From: DATMER01 sp963741305
GTDB lineage: Bacteria > Acidobacteriota > Thermoanaerobaculia > Multivoradales > UBA5704
NCBI GenBank assembly: GCA_963741305.1
Contig: CAVUHL010000003.1
Span: forward strand, 6,634,001-6,698,000
DNA: 64,000 bases
Reading direction: 5' to 3'
This document shows positions 32,194-40,884 of the stretch, one piece after another. The position numbers were made by a program, and so were the translations under genes. The notes below the pieces were generated by a model, which worked only from the letters and a program-made list of their open reading frames with translations, did no database searches and was not told the DNA's origin. The first letter of the stretch is position 1. The number at the start of each line of letters is the position of its first letter.

Positions 32194-33522
32194 TCACTCG
32201 CCGCGGGGGTTCGGCTCCTCGTCGCCATCGGGGTGGAGGCCGACCAGGCTCACGACCTTGCCGCTCGCATCGCGCTCGAAGCGGAGCCGGAAATCGTCGA
32301 GGTCACCCACCAGGAAACGGTCCTGGCCGACCGGCTGGAGCCGCAATTTGCGGCCCTTCCCGCGCTGATACCAGAGAGCGCCGTCCTCTACGGTGATGTT
32401 GCGTGGGCCGTAGGCTCCGGCGAAAGCCTGCCGCTCGGCGGCGGAGAGTGTGGCGGGCTTGCGCCGGTCCTCCAGCACACCGCGCACGAACTCCAGCGCG
32501 GCCTTGTGCTCGGGATCGGTGGCCTTCTCCGCCACGGCGGCGAGGGCGCGTGCGTGCGCCACTTCGAGCGCTTCCGCCACCGGGACCTTGATGTCCGGCT
32601 CGACACCGGTCCCCTCCCAATTCGTACCGCTGACCGGGTTGATCGCCCGTCCGAACGGCAGGCTCACGCCCACGGGATAGCCCTTGACCCGGTGGAAGTT
32701 GACCGGATGGGCGCCGCCACCGGTGGTCTCTCCAACGAGGGTTCCCCGCTTCAGGTTCTTCAGGTTGTAGGTGAACTCCTCGGCGGCCGAGAAGGTGCGG
32801 CCGCTGGTGAGGACGAAAACCGGCACGTCGGGCATGCGCTGGCCGGGTACCCACGCGTTGGTCCAGAACTGCTCCGTCCGGTCTCCCTCGCGGATGTAGA
32901 AGCTGTTCAGGTGGGTCGGCTCGCCGGCCAGCAGATAGCTGGTGAGGAGCTGGATCATGCTCGGGGAGCCGCCGCCGTTGTCGCGCAGGTCGAAGATCAG
33001 CGCGTCGCTGCCGGACAGGAAATTCATTGCCGCGATCGCGGTCGCGCCGCCGAGGTCGGCCTGCGCGAAGCAGTCGAGCTTGATGTAGCCGACGTTGCCG
33101 GGCAGCAGCTCGACCTTGCGGAAGCAGTAGTTGTCGCGCCGGAGCTGCCGCTCGTAGCTCGCCTGCTGCTCGGGGGTCGGTCCTTCCTCCTCGCCGCCGG
33201 GCGGGGCGGGGTTCCAGACCACGCGCAGGTGAAGGTCGTGGCTGACCGACTGGAGGTCCTCGGTCAGCTTCTCCGTAAATGCGTCCATCGTCCCGAGGCT
33301 GTCGTAGGCGCCGCTCTTGAGCTGGCTCCGCACATGCTCCTCCATCTTCTTGGCGGTCTCGGGGAAGACATAGACCTTGTTCAGCGCGGTTGCGATGTCG
33401 TCGATGACCGCGGCGCGGTCCTGGGCGGTGATTGCCGGCGGCGCCGGCAGGGCCGGCGGCTGTGCCAGCGCAGGCAAGGCCATCGAGGCGGCGAGCGCGT
33501 AGGCGAAGAGTCTCTTTCTCAC
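32194..33522 (-). CDS. S41-family C-terminal-processing-like peptidase, secreted
   Basis: The 442-residue protein has a signal peptide (LFAYALAASMALPALAQ). The S41 core follows: VGYIKLDCFAQADLGGATAI, LIFDLRDNGGGSPSMIQLLT, VPVFVLTSGRTFSAAEEFTY with the catalytic Ser, and GETTGGGAHPVNFHRVKGYP. There is no PDZ domain, so it is closer to the interphotoreceptor-retinol-binding-protein/tricorn-core type than to CtpA. The C-terminal about 90 residues are a separate beta-rich module (NITVEDGALWYQRGKGRKLR). GTG start at 33522 with AAAGGAG upstream; it overlaps the MarR stop by 4 bases. Confidence 0.92.
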   Translation of the reverse strand: MRKRLFAYALAASMALPALAQPPALPAPPAITAQDRAAVIDDIATALNKVYVFPETAKKMEEHVRSQLKSGAYDSLGTMDAFTEKLTEDLQSVSHDLHLRVVWNPAPPGGEEEGPTPEQQASYERQLRRDNYCFRKVELLPGNVGYIKLDCFAQADLGGATAIAAMNFLSGSDALIFDLRDNGGGSPSMIQLLTSYLLAGEPTHLNSFYIREGDRTEQFWTNAWVPGQRMPDVPVFVLTSGRTFSAAEEFTYNLKNLKRGTLVGETTGGGAHPVNFHRVKGYPVGVSLPFGRAINPVSGTNWEGTGVEPDIKVPVAEALEVAHARALAAVAEKATDPEHKAALEFVRGVLEDRRKPATLSAAERQAFAGAYGPRNITVEDGALWYQRGKGRKLRLQPVGQDRFLVGDLDDFRLRFERDASGKVVSLVGLHPDGDEEPNPRGE

Positions 33523-34019
33523 GACGGGGTCTCCTTTGGTTTCATGTCGATTCGGGCACGCAGGCGGTCGTCCATCGAGCGGACGGAGAGCCGCTCTTCG
33601 ACCGCGGCGATGGCGGCGAGGAGGTCGTGACCCGATTCGGCGACCAGCTCGGCGGTGGCGGCGCGGACCTCCTCCCAGAGTGGCTGCAGCCGCATGATCG
33701 TCGCCTTCCCTTCCTCGGTCAGGCTGAGAAGGCGGCGCCGGCCATCCCGGGGATCCTGCTGCGACCCGAGCAGCCCCTGCCCCTCCATCTCCTGCGCGAT
33801 CTGTGCGATGGCAGTGTGGGTGAGGCCGAGGGTCGCGGCGAGCTGCACGATGGAGAGGGGCGAGGTGCGGTAGAGCGCGATCAGCACCGGAAACCAGCGC
33901 GCCCGGAAGCTCACCGCCTGCTCGGCGTAAACCTCGGATACCTGGGACTGGAGGAGCTCGCCGAGCCGCTTCAGGCGGGAGGCGAGGGCAAGGTGACCGA
34001 GCTCACCGAAGAGGTCCAT
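33519..34019 (-). CDS. MarR-family transcriptional regulator
   Basis: The 166-residue winged-helix protein has the MarR pattern: LGLTHTAIAQIAQEMEGQGL as recognition helix and LGSQQDPRDGRRRLLSLTEE as the wing. It heads an operon with the S41 peptidase, HutI and two FKBPs and is divergent from a large subtilase. It could repress both directions. Three 11-bp direct repeats lie in the shared region. Confidence 0.92.
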   Translation of the reverse strand: MDLFGELGHLALASRLKRLGELLQSQVSEVYAEQAVSFRARWFPVLIALYRTSPLSIVQLAATLGLTHTAIAQIAQEMEGQGLLGSQQDPRDGRRRLLSLTEEGKATIMRLQPLWEEVRAATAELVAESGHDLLAAIAAVEERLSVRSMDDRLRARIDMKPKETPS

Positions 34020-34067
34020 GGAGAGGGAGGTACGGGAAAATAGGAAAGAGGTTTCAGATCTCCGGCT

Positions 34068-34095
34068 TTGACCGTTTCTTGACCTGTTCTTGACC
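34068..34095 (+). promoter_or_regulatory. Three 11-bp-spaced TTGACC direct repeats
   Basis: TTGACC occurs at 34068, 34079 and 34090, exactly 11 bp apart, with a weaker TTGAC at 34110. Direct repeats with 11-bp spacing are the hallmark of OmpR/PhoB-type binding. They lie in the 175-base divergent region between marR and the subtilase gene. Confidence 0.5.
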
Positions 34096-34194
34096 GATCA
34101 AAGACGTCCTTGACTCGCTTGGCAGCGAGCATCGTCGGCGTTCCGCGGCCTGTACCGCGACTCAATTCGCGACCCACAAAAGGAGCCCACGACG

Positions 34195-36828
34195 ATGTCC
34201 CGACGAATTCTTGTCACCCTCCTGCTGCTGCTCGGCCTGGCCGGCGGCGCTTCGGCCCAACAGGGGCGCCCCCAGGTCCATCCTCTCCTCGAGCCCCTGA
34301 TCGAGCAGCCGGCCGCCGGCATCCCCCAGATCCTGCGCTCCCCCCTCGGCGGGCGCCAGGGTGCCCGCAGGATCAACGGCCAGGAGGCCCTCAACCTCTT
34401 CCTGCGCACCACCGCCACACGCGAGCAGCTCGAAGCCCTCGGCATCAAGGTCCGCACGCTGCGCGACGGCCGCGCCACCGTCACCGTGCCGGTTTCGGCC
34501 CTGCCCGCCCTGGCATCCCGGCCGGACGTCCAGCTCATTACGCTGCCCACTCCGATCCGCCCGAACCTGAACCAGTCGGTCTCCGAGAGCGGCGCCTCCC
34601 ACATCCGGTCCCAGGCGGCAGGCGTCTTCTCGGGCGACACCGGCGCGGGCGTGGTCGTCGGCGTGGTCGACTCGGGAATCGACTTCGATCACCCGGACTT
34701 CACCGACGCTGCCGGCAACACGCGCATCCTCTACCTCTGGGACCAGGCGAGCGCCGCGGGCCCCTCTCCGGCCGCCTACGCTTACGGCCGGGAGTGGACG
34801 AGCGCGGACATCGATGCCGGCCTGTGCACCGAGGCCGACGACTCCGCCGCCTGGGGTCATGGTACGCACGTCACCGGCATCGCCGCCGGCAATGGCGCGG
34901 CGCCCGATGCGGGCGGCGCCAGCTACACCCACACCGGCATGGCCCCCAATGCCAACATCATCTTCGTCAAGACGGACTGGAGCAGCACCGGCATCATCGA
35001 CGCCATGAACTACATCTTCGACCAGGCCGACGCCCTCGGCCTGCCGGCGGTGATCAACCTGAGCCTCGGCACCCAGATCGGCGCCCATGACGGCACCGAT
35101 CCCATGGAAGAGGAGATCGACGCACTGGTCAATGCCCAGGCAGGACGCGCCGTGGTGGTGGCGGCCGGCAACGAGGGGGGGGATGACATCCATGCCGAGG
35201 TCCAGGCGATGGGCTTCGTGTCTGTGATCGGCCCCGACTTCGAGGTCCCGCCCTATACCGCCAACGCCGGCAGCGGCAACGACGCCCTCTACGTCGTCGG
35301 CTACTACCCGTCGACAGACAACCTGACGGTCCACCTGTGGTCGCCGGGCGGCAACTACTACAGCCGGAACCTGACGGCTGGCTGCGCATACTATGCTGCC
35401 GGCAGCGACGGCGCGGTCTACCTTTGCAACAACACCACGTCCAACTTCGGCCAGGGGACGGCCGACCGCGAGATCGTGGTGCTCATCTTCGACAATGCCT
35501 CGATCCGGCCGCCGGCTGACGGCACCTGGCAGATGGCGCTCACCGGCAACACCGTCGCCGGCTCGGGCTGGGTCGACTTCTGGGCGGTCAGCGGCCTGGG
35601 GAGCGCCGGCGAAATCGCGGAGTTCACGACCCACGTTGACGCGGAGGAGACGCTGGGCATCCCGGCCACGGCCCACGACGCCGTGACGGTGGGCGCCTAC
35701 GTCACCAAAACCTGCTGGGACAGCATCGACGGCACCTCTCCCTCCTATGCCGTTGCCCCCGCCCTTGGGGACATCGCCGACTTCAGCAGCCGGGGGCCGA
35801 CGCGGGACGGCCGCAGCAAGCCCGAGCTGGCCGCGCCCGGAATGGGCATCGTCTCCTCGCTGGCCCAGGAGGTGGCGGCGACCGTCGACGACGTCTGGGA
35901 AACCGATACCTGGCACATGCTGATGCAGGGGACCAGCCAGGCGGCTCCGCACGTCACCGGTGCGGTGGCGCTCTTCTTCGAGGACGATCCCACGCTCGAT
36001 GCGGCTGGGATCGAGTCGCTGCTGCGCCTGCACGCCAGGGACGACGACTGGACCCAGAGCTACGACCAGGCGCTCTTCTTCAGCACGAAAAACATTGTCT
36101 TCGGCAGCGGCAAGCTCAACGTGGGCTCCTGGTCCTTCGCCGATCCCTACGAAACGAACGACTCCTACCGTACCGCCCGGGAGATCCTGTCCGGCCAGGT
36201 CATTGCCGGTTACGTGGACCACGCCGCGGACCTCGATACCTTCGAGCTCGAGGCCACGGCCATCGGCGACACGCTCAAGATCGACCTGACCGGCCTGGCC
36301 GACGACTACAAGCTGAACCTGCTGCGGACCCTGGGGCTGGGCGGCACCTGTTCAACCCCCCTGTTCTCGGTGGCAGCCAGCTCCAACAACGCCGGCACGG
36401 CCAACGAATCGATCACCCACACAACCTCCCTTTTCTCGCTGCCGCGTTACATCCGGGTGCTCTCCTCGGTCGGCGGCTACTCTGCCGCGGCACCCTACAG
36501 CCTGACCGCGGTCATCACCCGTCCGGAGACAGGGGCACTGCACAATGCGATGGGGTCGGCGCAGGTGCTGCCGTTGCACCAGACGTTCAAGATCTCGGGC
36601 AGCATCAGCGCCCTCGGCGAGCAGGACTACTACAAGCTGACGGCAAAGGGGGGCCAGACCATTACGGCCAGGGCCGGATTTGGCCGCACCGTCCAGATCC
36701 TCAATTCGTCAGGCACCGTCCTCGCGACCAGCTTTGGCGGCACGGCCAACTACGCCGTATCGCCCTTCCTGGAACGGGCACTTACTACGTCGTGGTATCG
36801 GGCGGCGCCGTCGGCAACTACACGCTGA
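34195..36828 (+). CDS. S8 subtilisin-like serine protease, secreted (3' end frameshifted)
   Basis: The uninterrupted frame gives 877 residues. The parts are: signal peptide (LVTLLLLLGLAGGASA), prodomain, catalytic Asp159 in VVGVVDSGIDFDHPDF, His222 in GHGTHVTGIAAGN, Ser581 in MQGTSQAAPHVTGAVALF, and a C-terminal PPC-like module. An insert with a PA-like fold lies between His and Ser. The last residues here (TSWYRAAPSATTR) are nonsense: shifting one base near 36774 restores GTYYVVVSGGAVGNYTLTTT and a stop at 36843-36845. The protease is therefore intact except for the last residues and was either mis-sequenced or recently mutated. ATG at 34195 with AAAGGAG at about 34177-34183. Confidence 0.92.
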   Translation: MSRRILVTLLLLLGLAGGASAQQGRPQVHPLLEPLIEQPAAGIPQILRSPLGGRQGARRINGQEALNLFLRTTATREQLEALGIKVRTLRDGRATVTVPVSALPALASRPDVQLITLPTPIRPNLNQSVSESGASHIRSQAAGVFSGDTGAGVVVGVVDSGIDFDHPDFTDAAGNTRILYLWDQASAAGPSPAAYAYGREWTSADIDAGLCTEADDSAAWGHGTHVTGIAAGNGAAPDAGGASYTHTGMAPNANIIFVKTDWSSTGIIDAMNYIFDQADALGLPAVINLSLGTQIGAHDGTDPMEEEIDALVNAQAGRAVVVAAGNEGGDDIHAEVQAMGFVSVIGPDFEVPPYTANAGSGNDALYVVGYYPSTDNLTVHLWSPGGNYYSRNLTAGCAYYAAGSDGAVYLCNNTTSNFGQGTADREIVVLIFDNASIRPPADGTWQMALTGNTVAGSGWVDFWAVSGLGSAGEIAEFTTHVDAEETLGIPATAHDAVTVGAYVTKTCWDSIDGTSPSYAVAPALGDIADFSSRGPTRDGRSKPELAAPGMGIVSSLAQEVAATVDDVWETDTWHMLMQGTSQAAPHVTGAVALFFEDDPTLDAAGIESLLRLHARDDDWTQSYDQALFFSTKNIVFGSGKLNVGSWSFADPYETNDSYRTAREILSGQVIAGYVDHAADLDTFELEATAIGDTLKIDLTGLADDYKLNLLRTLGLGGTCSTPLFSVAASSNNAGTANESITHTTSLFSLPRYIRVLSSVGGYSAAAPYSLTAVITRPETGALHNAMGSAQVLPLHQTFKISGSISALGEQDYYKLTAKGGQTITARAGFGRTVQILNSSGTVLATSFGGTANYAVSPFLERALTTSWYRAAPSATTR

Positions 36829-36880
36829 CGACCACCGTCAACTGAGGACCATGGCCCGGCCGTGCTGTGGGGCGGCCGCG

Positions 36881-37339
36881 CTAGAGATCCTTGCGGAAGC
36901 AGCGGATGAGAGCGGCTTCCGCGAAACCCAGGGCCCGGTGCGCAGCGGCGCTCAGCTCGTTGCCGGCCGCGGTATCGGAGGCAAACTCGGTGCAGCCTTG
37001 TGCCCTGGCCCAGTCTTCCGCGGCCTCGACCAGGGCGCGTCCCACCCCCTGGCCCCGTGCTTCGGGGATGACATACCAACCTTCCAGGTAGCCCACGCGG
37101 TCGGTCGTGCAGCCTTCGGCTTGGGGCCGGATGGAGAGCTCGGCGAATCCGGCAAGCTGGCCGGGGGCGGTATCGCCCACTTGAGCAACCAGCACCGCGA
37201 GAGGCTCCCGGGAGCGCCCGGCGAAGAAATCCTCGATTTCGCCGGCATGTTCCTCGGCCGGACCCTCGGGCCAGAGCGCATGGCGCATCTCGCACCAAAG
37301 TCGGGCGTCGCCGGGCCGGGCTGCGCGGATTGCGATCAT
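36881..37339 (-). CDS. GNAT acetyltransferase resembling aminoglycoside 6'-N-acetyltransferase
   Basis: The 152-residue protein follows the AAC(6') pattern closely: MRHALWPEGPAEEHAGEIED, VGYLEGWYVIPEARGQGVGR and GCTEFASDTAAGNELSAAAH. ALGFAEAALIRCFRKDL follows. In AAC(6')-I enzymes these are the acceptor-binding MRxxLWP, the acetyl-CoA loop RGxGVG and the ASDT motif. It may acetylate aminoglycosides or another amine; resistance is not proven. A GTG at 37354 would add five residues. It is divergent from the DUF4394 gene. Confidence 0.85.
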   Translation of the reverse strand: MIAIRAARPGDARLWCEMRHALWPEGPAEEHAGEIEDFFAGRSREPLAVLVAQVGDTAPGQLAGFAELSIRPQAEGCTTDRVGYLEGWYVIPEARGQGVGRALVEAAEDWARAQGCTEFASDTAAGNELSAAAHRALGFAEAALIRCFRKDL

Positions 37340-37363
37340 GTGACGTTCTCGCACCTCATCTAA

Positions 37364-37399
37364 TCAGCGACCGGCATCGTACTAGAGACGAGTCGCTGA
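37364..37399. promoter_or_regulatory. Inverted repeat between the divergent acetyltransferase and DUF4394 genes
   Basis: TCAGCGAC (37364-37371) and GTCGCTGA (37392-37399) are perfect inverted 8-mers 20 bases apart. A TACTAG in the spacer could be a -10 box for the rightward gene. It may be an operator. Confidence 0.35.
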
Positions 37400-37424
37400 C
37401 GGCTCACGAGTTGGAGGAGAAGCA

Positions 37425-38567
37425 ATGAAGCAGCGCATCTGGGTAACCCTCGTCTGTCTCGCCTTTGGCACCCTCGCGGCCTCCGCTGAGACCCTCTACG
37501 TTTCAACCTCCACGAACCAGCTCCTGAGCTTCGACAGCGCCTCGCCGGGCACGATTCGGAGCAACGTAACGGTGACGGGCCTGCAGGCAGGCGAAAGCCT
37601 GGAAGGGATCGACTTCCGGCCCCTGAACGGCCAGCTTTACGGCCTGGGCAGCAGCGGCCGGCTGTACACGATCAATCTCACGACAGGCGCGGCGGCCCAG
37701 GTCGGGGCCCCCTTCACCCTCACCGGGAGCCGGTTCGGCTTCGACTTCAACCCCACCGTGGACCGCATCCGGGTGGTGAGCGACGCGGGTCAGAACCTGC
37801 GCCTCCATCCGGATACAGGCGCGGTGGCCTTTACCGACACGCCGCTGGCCTTCGCGGCCGGGGATGTGAACGCGGGGGACAGCCCGGTGGCCGTGGGAGC
37901 GGGCTACACCAACAGCCTGGCCGGCGCCACCACCACGACCCTCTATGACATCGACGTGAGCAACGACGTCCTCGTCACCCAGAACCCCCCGAACAACGGC
38001 GTGCTGAACACCATCGGCCCTCTCGGAGTCTCTGCGTTCGATTCGTTCGTCGGCTTCGACATCTCGGCGCGCACGGGCACTGCCTATGCGGCGCTCAATC
38101 CCGGCGGCGGCTCGAGGCTCTACCGGATCGATCTGAGCACGGGAACCGCTTTGCTCGCCGGCGCGATCTCCGGCGCTCCGTCGGTCACCGGCCTCGCCGT
38201 CATCTTCTCCGAAGGCACCTGCGTACCCTCGACCACGGCCCTCTGCCTGAGCGGCGACCGGTTCAGGGTTTCGGCCACCTTCCAGCTCCCCGACGGGACC
38301 ACCGGCACCGGCCGCGCCGTCTGGTTCACGAAGGACAGCGGCTACTTCTGGTTCTTCTCGCCGGAAAACGTCGAGGTCGACGTGAAGGTCCTCAACGCCT
38401 GCTCGGCCTTCAACCGCTACTGGTTCTTCGCGAGCGGGCTGACCAACGTCGGCGTGACCCTCACCGTGCTCGACACGAAGACGGGCACCACGAAGACGTA
38501 CAACAATCCGGTCAACCGCGCCTTCCTGCCGATCCAGGATACGGACGCGTTCGCGACCTGCCCCTAG
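37425..38567 (+). CDS. DUF4394 beta-propeller-like secreted protein with a C-terminal Cys domain
   Basis: The 380-residue protein has a signal peptide (LVCLAFGTLAASA). A DUF4394 region of about 245 residues follows: LQAGESLEGIDFRPLNGQLY, RLYTINLTTGAAAQVGAPFT, GFDFNPTVDRIRVVSDAGQN. The last about 110 residues form a separate module (CVPSTTALCLSGDRFRVSAT, FTKDSGYFWFFSPENVEVDV, QDTDAFATCP) with four cysteines. I recall that this tail recurs on diverse secreted proteins of related genomes. GGAGGAG precedes the ATG. Extracellular, function unknown. Confidence 0.88.
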   Translation: MKQRIWVTLVCLAFGTLAASAETLYVSTSTNQLLSFDSASPGTIRSNVTVTGLQAGESLEGIDFRPLNGQLYGLGSSGRLYTINLTTGAAAQVGAPFTLTGSRFGFDFNPTVDRIRVVSDAGQNLRLHPDTGAVAFTDTPLAFAAGDVNAGDSPVAVGAGYTNSLAGATTTTLYDIDVSNDVLVTQNPPNNGVLNTIGPLGVSAFDSFVGFDISARTGTAYAALNPGGGSRLYRIDLSTGTALLAGAISGAPSVTGLAVIFSEGTCVPSTTALCLSGDRFRVSATFQLPDGTTGTGRAVWFTKDSGYFWFFSPENVEVDVKVLNACSAFNRYWFFASGLTNVGVTLTVLDTKTGTTKTYNNPVNRAFLPIQDTDAFATCP

Positions 38568-38574
38568 ATGGATT

Positions 38575-38597
38575 CCGGCGGGCTTACAGCCCGCCGG
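38575..38597. terminator. Hairpin between convergent genes
   Basis: CCGGCGGGCT (38575-38584) and AGCCCGCCGG (38588-38597) make a perfect 10-bp stem with a TAC loop. No T-run; probably a terminator for either strand. Confidence 0.6.
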
Positions 38598-38600
38598 CCG

Positions 38601-39602
38601 TCAACCGGGCCTGTAGCGGTCCATGAGCTGCCACTCTTCGTTGGTGCCGTGCCCCGGGTTGTCCTGAGGGTTGCTGGTCTGGAAGACCGAGCCGTCGCGT
38701 TTTATCCACTGATAATCGTAGCCCGCGGGCACCTCGACCGTGTGCGAGTCGTACGGGTTCTTGTATGTCTCGATCCCGCCGAGGACCTCGCGGAGGGCGA
38801 AGCTCTGGCGGTCCTGGGAAGCCTGCCGGTCCTCCCAGGCCCGCCGGTGCATTTCGGAGATCTGCGCTGCCTGCTCGCGCATGAGCCTGCCCAGCGCTCC
38901 AGTTTGACGCACGATACTCCGCATGTTCTGCCGGAACAGCCCCCTCACATACTCGAGCGCCGCCTCCCATTCGAGGGTGTACCGGATCGACTGCAGGGGC
39001 ACCGAGAGCACCGGCCGCATCCGGTCCAGCTCGCCGGCCGGCGCGCGCATCGCGGTGCCGTAGCCCCACCAGAACATGACGACGTTCGGCTGCTCGTAGA
39101 CGAGGTTGATGGTCACCTCCTCCTCCCATGCGCGGCCGCCCCACTCATAGGCATGGCGCACCCGGGTCACCCGCACGGTGCGTGTGGGGCCGGCGGTGCG
39201 CGAGATCTCGGCCGCCGCCCTCGGCACGTCCTCGACCCCGACGATCCGCGATCCCCCCAGGTGCTGCAGCGGGCCGGGCAGGTAGATCGCCCTCAGGAAT
39301 TCGATGGCATCGCGCGCCGGCGGGAGCAGCACCGAGCCCAGCCAGTTCGACCAGACCGGCATCTCCAACGGCTGCGTCGTCCAGACGAACTGCTGCGACG
39401 GCAGGGTGAAGGCCGACGCGCCCGTGCGCGGATCGTTCACCTGGATGAGGAGATCGGCCTGCTGCGAGAAATCCGGGTTCCAGCGGATGCCGCCCCCGAC
39501 CGTCCACCCCTCCGGCACCAGGAGGGATGCGCCCTCGATGTTGTTGACCTCCGGATCAAGGATCGCGACCCTGTTGAACCTCATCGGCTGCTGTGAGTGC
39601 AT
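38601..39602 (-). CDS. Hypothetical protein with repeated WG-rich central region
   Basis: The 333-residue protein has no signal peptide or membrane segment. Recognisable stretches are VAILDPEVNNIEGASLLVPE at the start, MFWWGYGTAMRAPAGELDRM, a Gln/Arg-rich helix (RLMREQAAQISEMHRRAWED) and YKNPYDSHTVEVPAGYDYQW. I do not recognise a family. The ATG at 39602 has GGAGGT six bases upstream. The reading frame extends upstream to 39728 but without a better start. Confidence 0.75.
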   Translation of the reverse strand: MHSQQPMRFNRVAILDPEVNNIEGASLLVPEGWTVGGGIRWNPDFSQQADLLIQVNDPRTGASAFTLPSQQFVWTTQPLEMPVWSNWLGSVLLPPARDAIEFLRAIYLPGPLQHLGGSRIVGVEDVPRAAAEISRTAGPTRTVRVTRVRHAYEWGGRAWEEEVTINLVYEQPNVVMFWWGYGTAMRAPAGELDRMRPVLSVPLQSIRYTLEWEAALEYVRGLFRQNMRSIVRQTGALGRLMREQAAQISEMHRRAWEDRQASQDRQSFALREVLGGIETYKNPYDSHTVEVPAGYDYQWIKRDGSVFQTSNPQDNPGHGTNEEWQLMDRYRPG

Positions 39603-39693
39603 GCTGTCACCTCCATCTCCTGTGTGGCGGGCCAGCCCGTTGCATTTCCCGTGCGCAGCGGCGCTCCGGCATCTTCGGAGTATCCTCCGCGCC

Positions 39694-40314
39694 ATGGAAC
39701 TCCGTAAGCAACTGGGCGACATCGACATCTACCTGCTCGACCAACTGCTGAAGGGGCGGCTCACTCCGGACATGAGCCTCCTCGATGCAGGCTGTGGCGG
39801 TGGACGGAACCTCGTGTACTTCCTCCGCGAGGGCTACCCGGTCTTCGCCGTGGACGAAAACCCCCGGGCCGTGTCCCAGGTCCGTGCCCTCGCGGCCCAA
39901 CTCGCACCGGAGCTTCCGCCGGAGAGCTTCCAGGTCTCCGACCTGTCGGAGATCCCCTTTCCGGACGAGCGCTTCGACGTGGTGATCTGCAGCGCGGTCC
40001 TCCACTTCGCCCGCGACGAGGCGCAGTTCGGCCGCATGCTCGGCGAGATGTGGCGGGTCCTCAGGCCCGGCGGCCTCTTCTTTGCCCGCCTGGCCTCGAC
40101 GATCGGGATCGAGCCGCTCGTCCGATCCCTTCAAGGGAGGCGCTACCTCCTCCCGGACGGCTCGGAGCGCTTCCTCGTGGACGAGGCGATGCTCTTACGC
40201 GCGGCTGAACAGCTCGGCGGAAGCTGGATCGAGCCCCTGAAGACCACCGTCGTCCAGAACCAGAGATCCATGAGCACCTGGGTGCTGCGCAAGGGCGCGG
40301 GCTGGATGACGTAA
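39694..40314 (+). CDS. Class I SAM-dependent methyltransferase
   Basis: The 206-residue protein has motif I LLDAGCGGGRNLVYFLREGY, an acidic strand-2 end (VFAVDENPRAV), motif II region IPFPDERFDVVICSAVLHFA and motif III MWRVLRPGGLFFARL. It fits the Methyltransf_11 group. The substrate is unknown. The ATG at 39694 is seven bases after TATCCT; no Shine-Dalgarno. An FKBP gene starts 9 bases after its stop, so they may be one transcript, though a TAAAAT just before that start suggests a second promoter. Confidence 0.92.
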   Translation: MELRKQLGDIDIYLLDQLLKGRLTPDMSLLDAGCGGGRNLVYFLREGYPVFAVDENPRAVSQVRALAAQLAPELPPESFQVSDLSEIPFPDERFDVVICSAVLHFARDEAQFGRMLGEMWRVLRPGGLFFARLASTIGIEPLVRSLQGRRYLLPDGSERFLVDEAMLLRAAEQLGGSWIEPLKTTVVQNQRSMSTWVLRKGAGWMT

Positions 40315-40323
40315 AATCGCCCC

Positions 40324-40806
40324 ATGCAACTCAAGACACATCCCCACACCTGGATCGCGGCCTTGGCCGCCACCGCGTTTCTTCTTCTGACCGCCGCCTG
40401 CGCCGACCCGCAGAACGGCAAGTCGGCCCAGGCTCCAGCCGAGACCACCCAAACCGAGGCCGAGGGCACAGAGACCAGCACCCCCACGGGCCTCAAGTAC
40501 GTCGACCTGAAGGTGGGCGAGGGCGCGGAGGCTGTGCCGGGCAAAGTCGTCACGGTCCACTACACCGGCGTGCTCGAAAACGGCACCAAATTCGACTCGA
40601 GCCTCGACCGCCAGGAGCCGTTCACCTTCCGGCTGGGCGCCCAGGAGGTCATCGACGGCTGGGACCAGGGAATTGCCGGCATGAAGGTGGGCGGCAAGCG
40701 CAAGCTGACCATCCCCCCTGACCTTGGCTACGGAGACCAGGGCTCCGGCGCGATCCCTCCCGGGTCCACGCTGATCTTCGAGGTCCAGCTGCTCGGCATC
40801 GAGTGA
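40324..40806 (+). CDS. FKBP-type peptidyl-prolyl isomerase lipoprotein
   Basis: The 160-residue protein has a lipobox (FLLLTAACAD, Cys about 22). A Gln/Glu/Thr-rich linker leads to the FKBP core: KVVTVHYTGVLENGTKFDSS, LGAQEVIDGWDQGIAGMKVG and IPPGSTLIFEVQLLGIE. It would act at the envelope. It is paralogous to the FKBPs at 30.0-30.9 kb. TAAAAT at 40312-40317 is six bases before the ATG and there is no Shine-Dalgarno. Confidence 0.94.
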   Translation: MQLKTHPHTWIAALAATAFLLLTAACADPQNGKSAQAPAETTQTEAEGTETSTPTGLKYVDLKVGEGAEAVPGKVVTVHYTGVLENGTKFDSSLDRQEPFTFRLGAQEVIDGWDQGIAGMKVGGKRKLTIPPDLGYGDQGSGAIPPGSTLIFEVQLLGIE

Positions 40807-40884
40807 GATAGCAGGCCCCTTCGCGGCAGTACCTCCTCGAAACCGGCAGTGATCGAGCTGCCGGGACAGACAGGAGGCATCATC

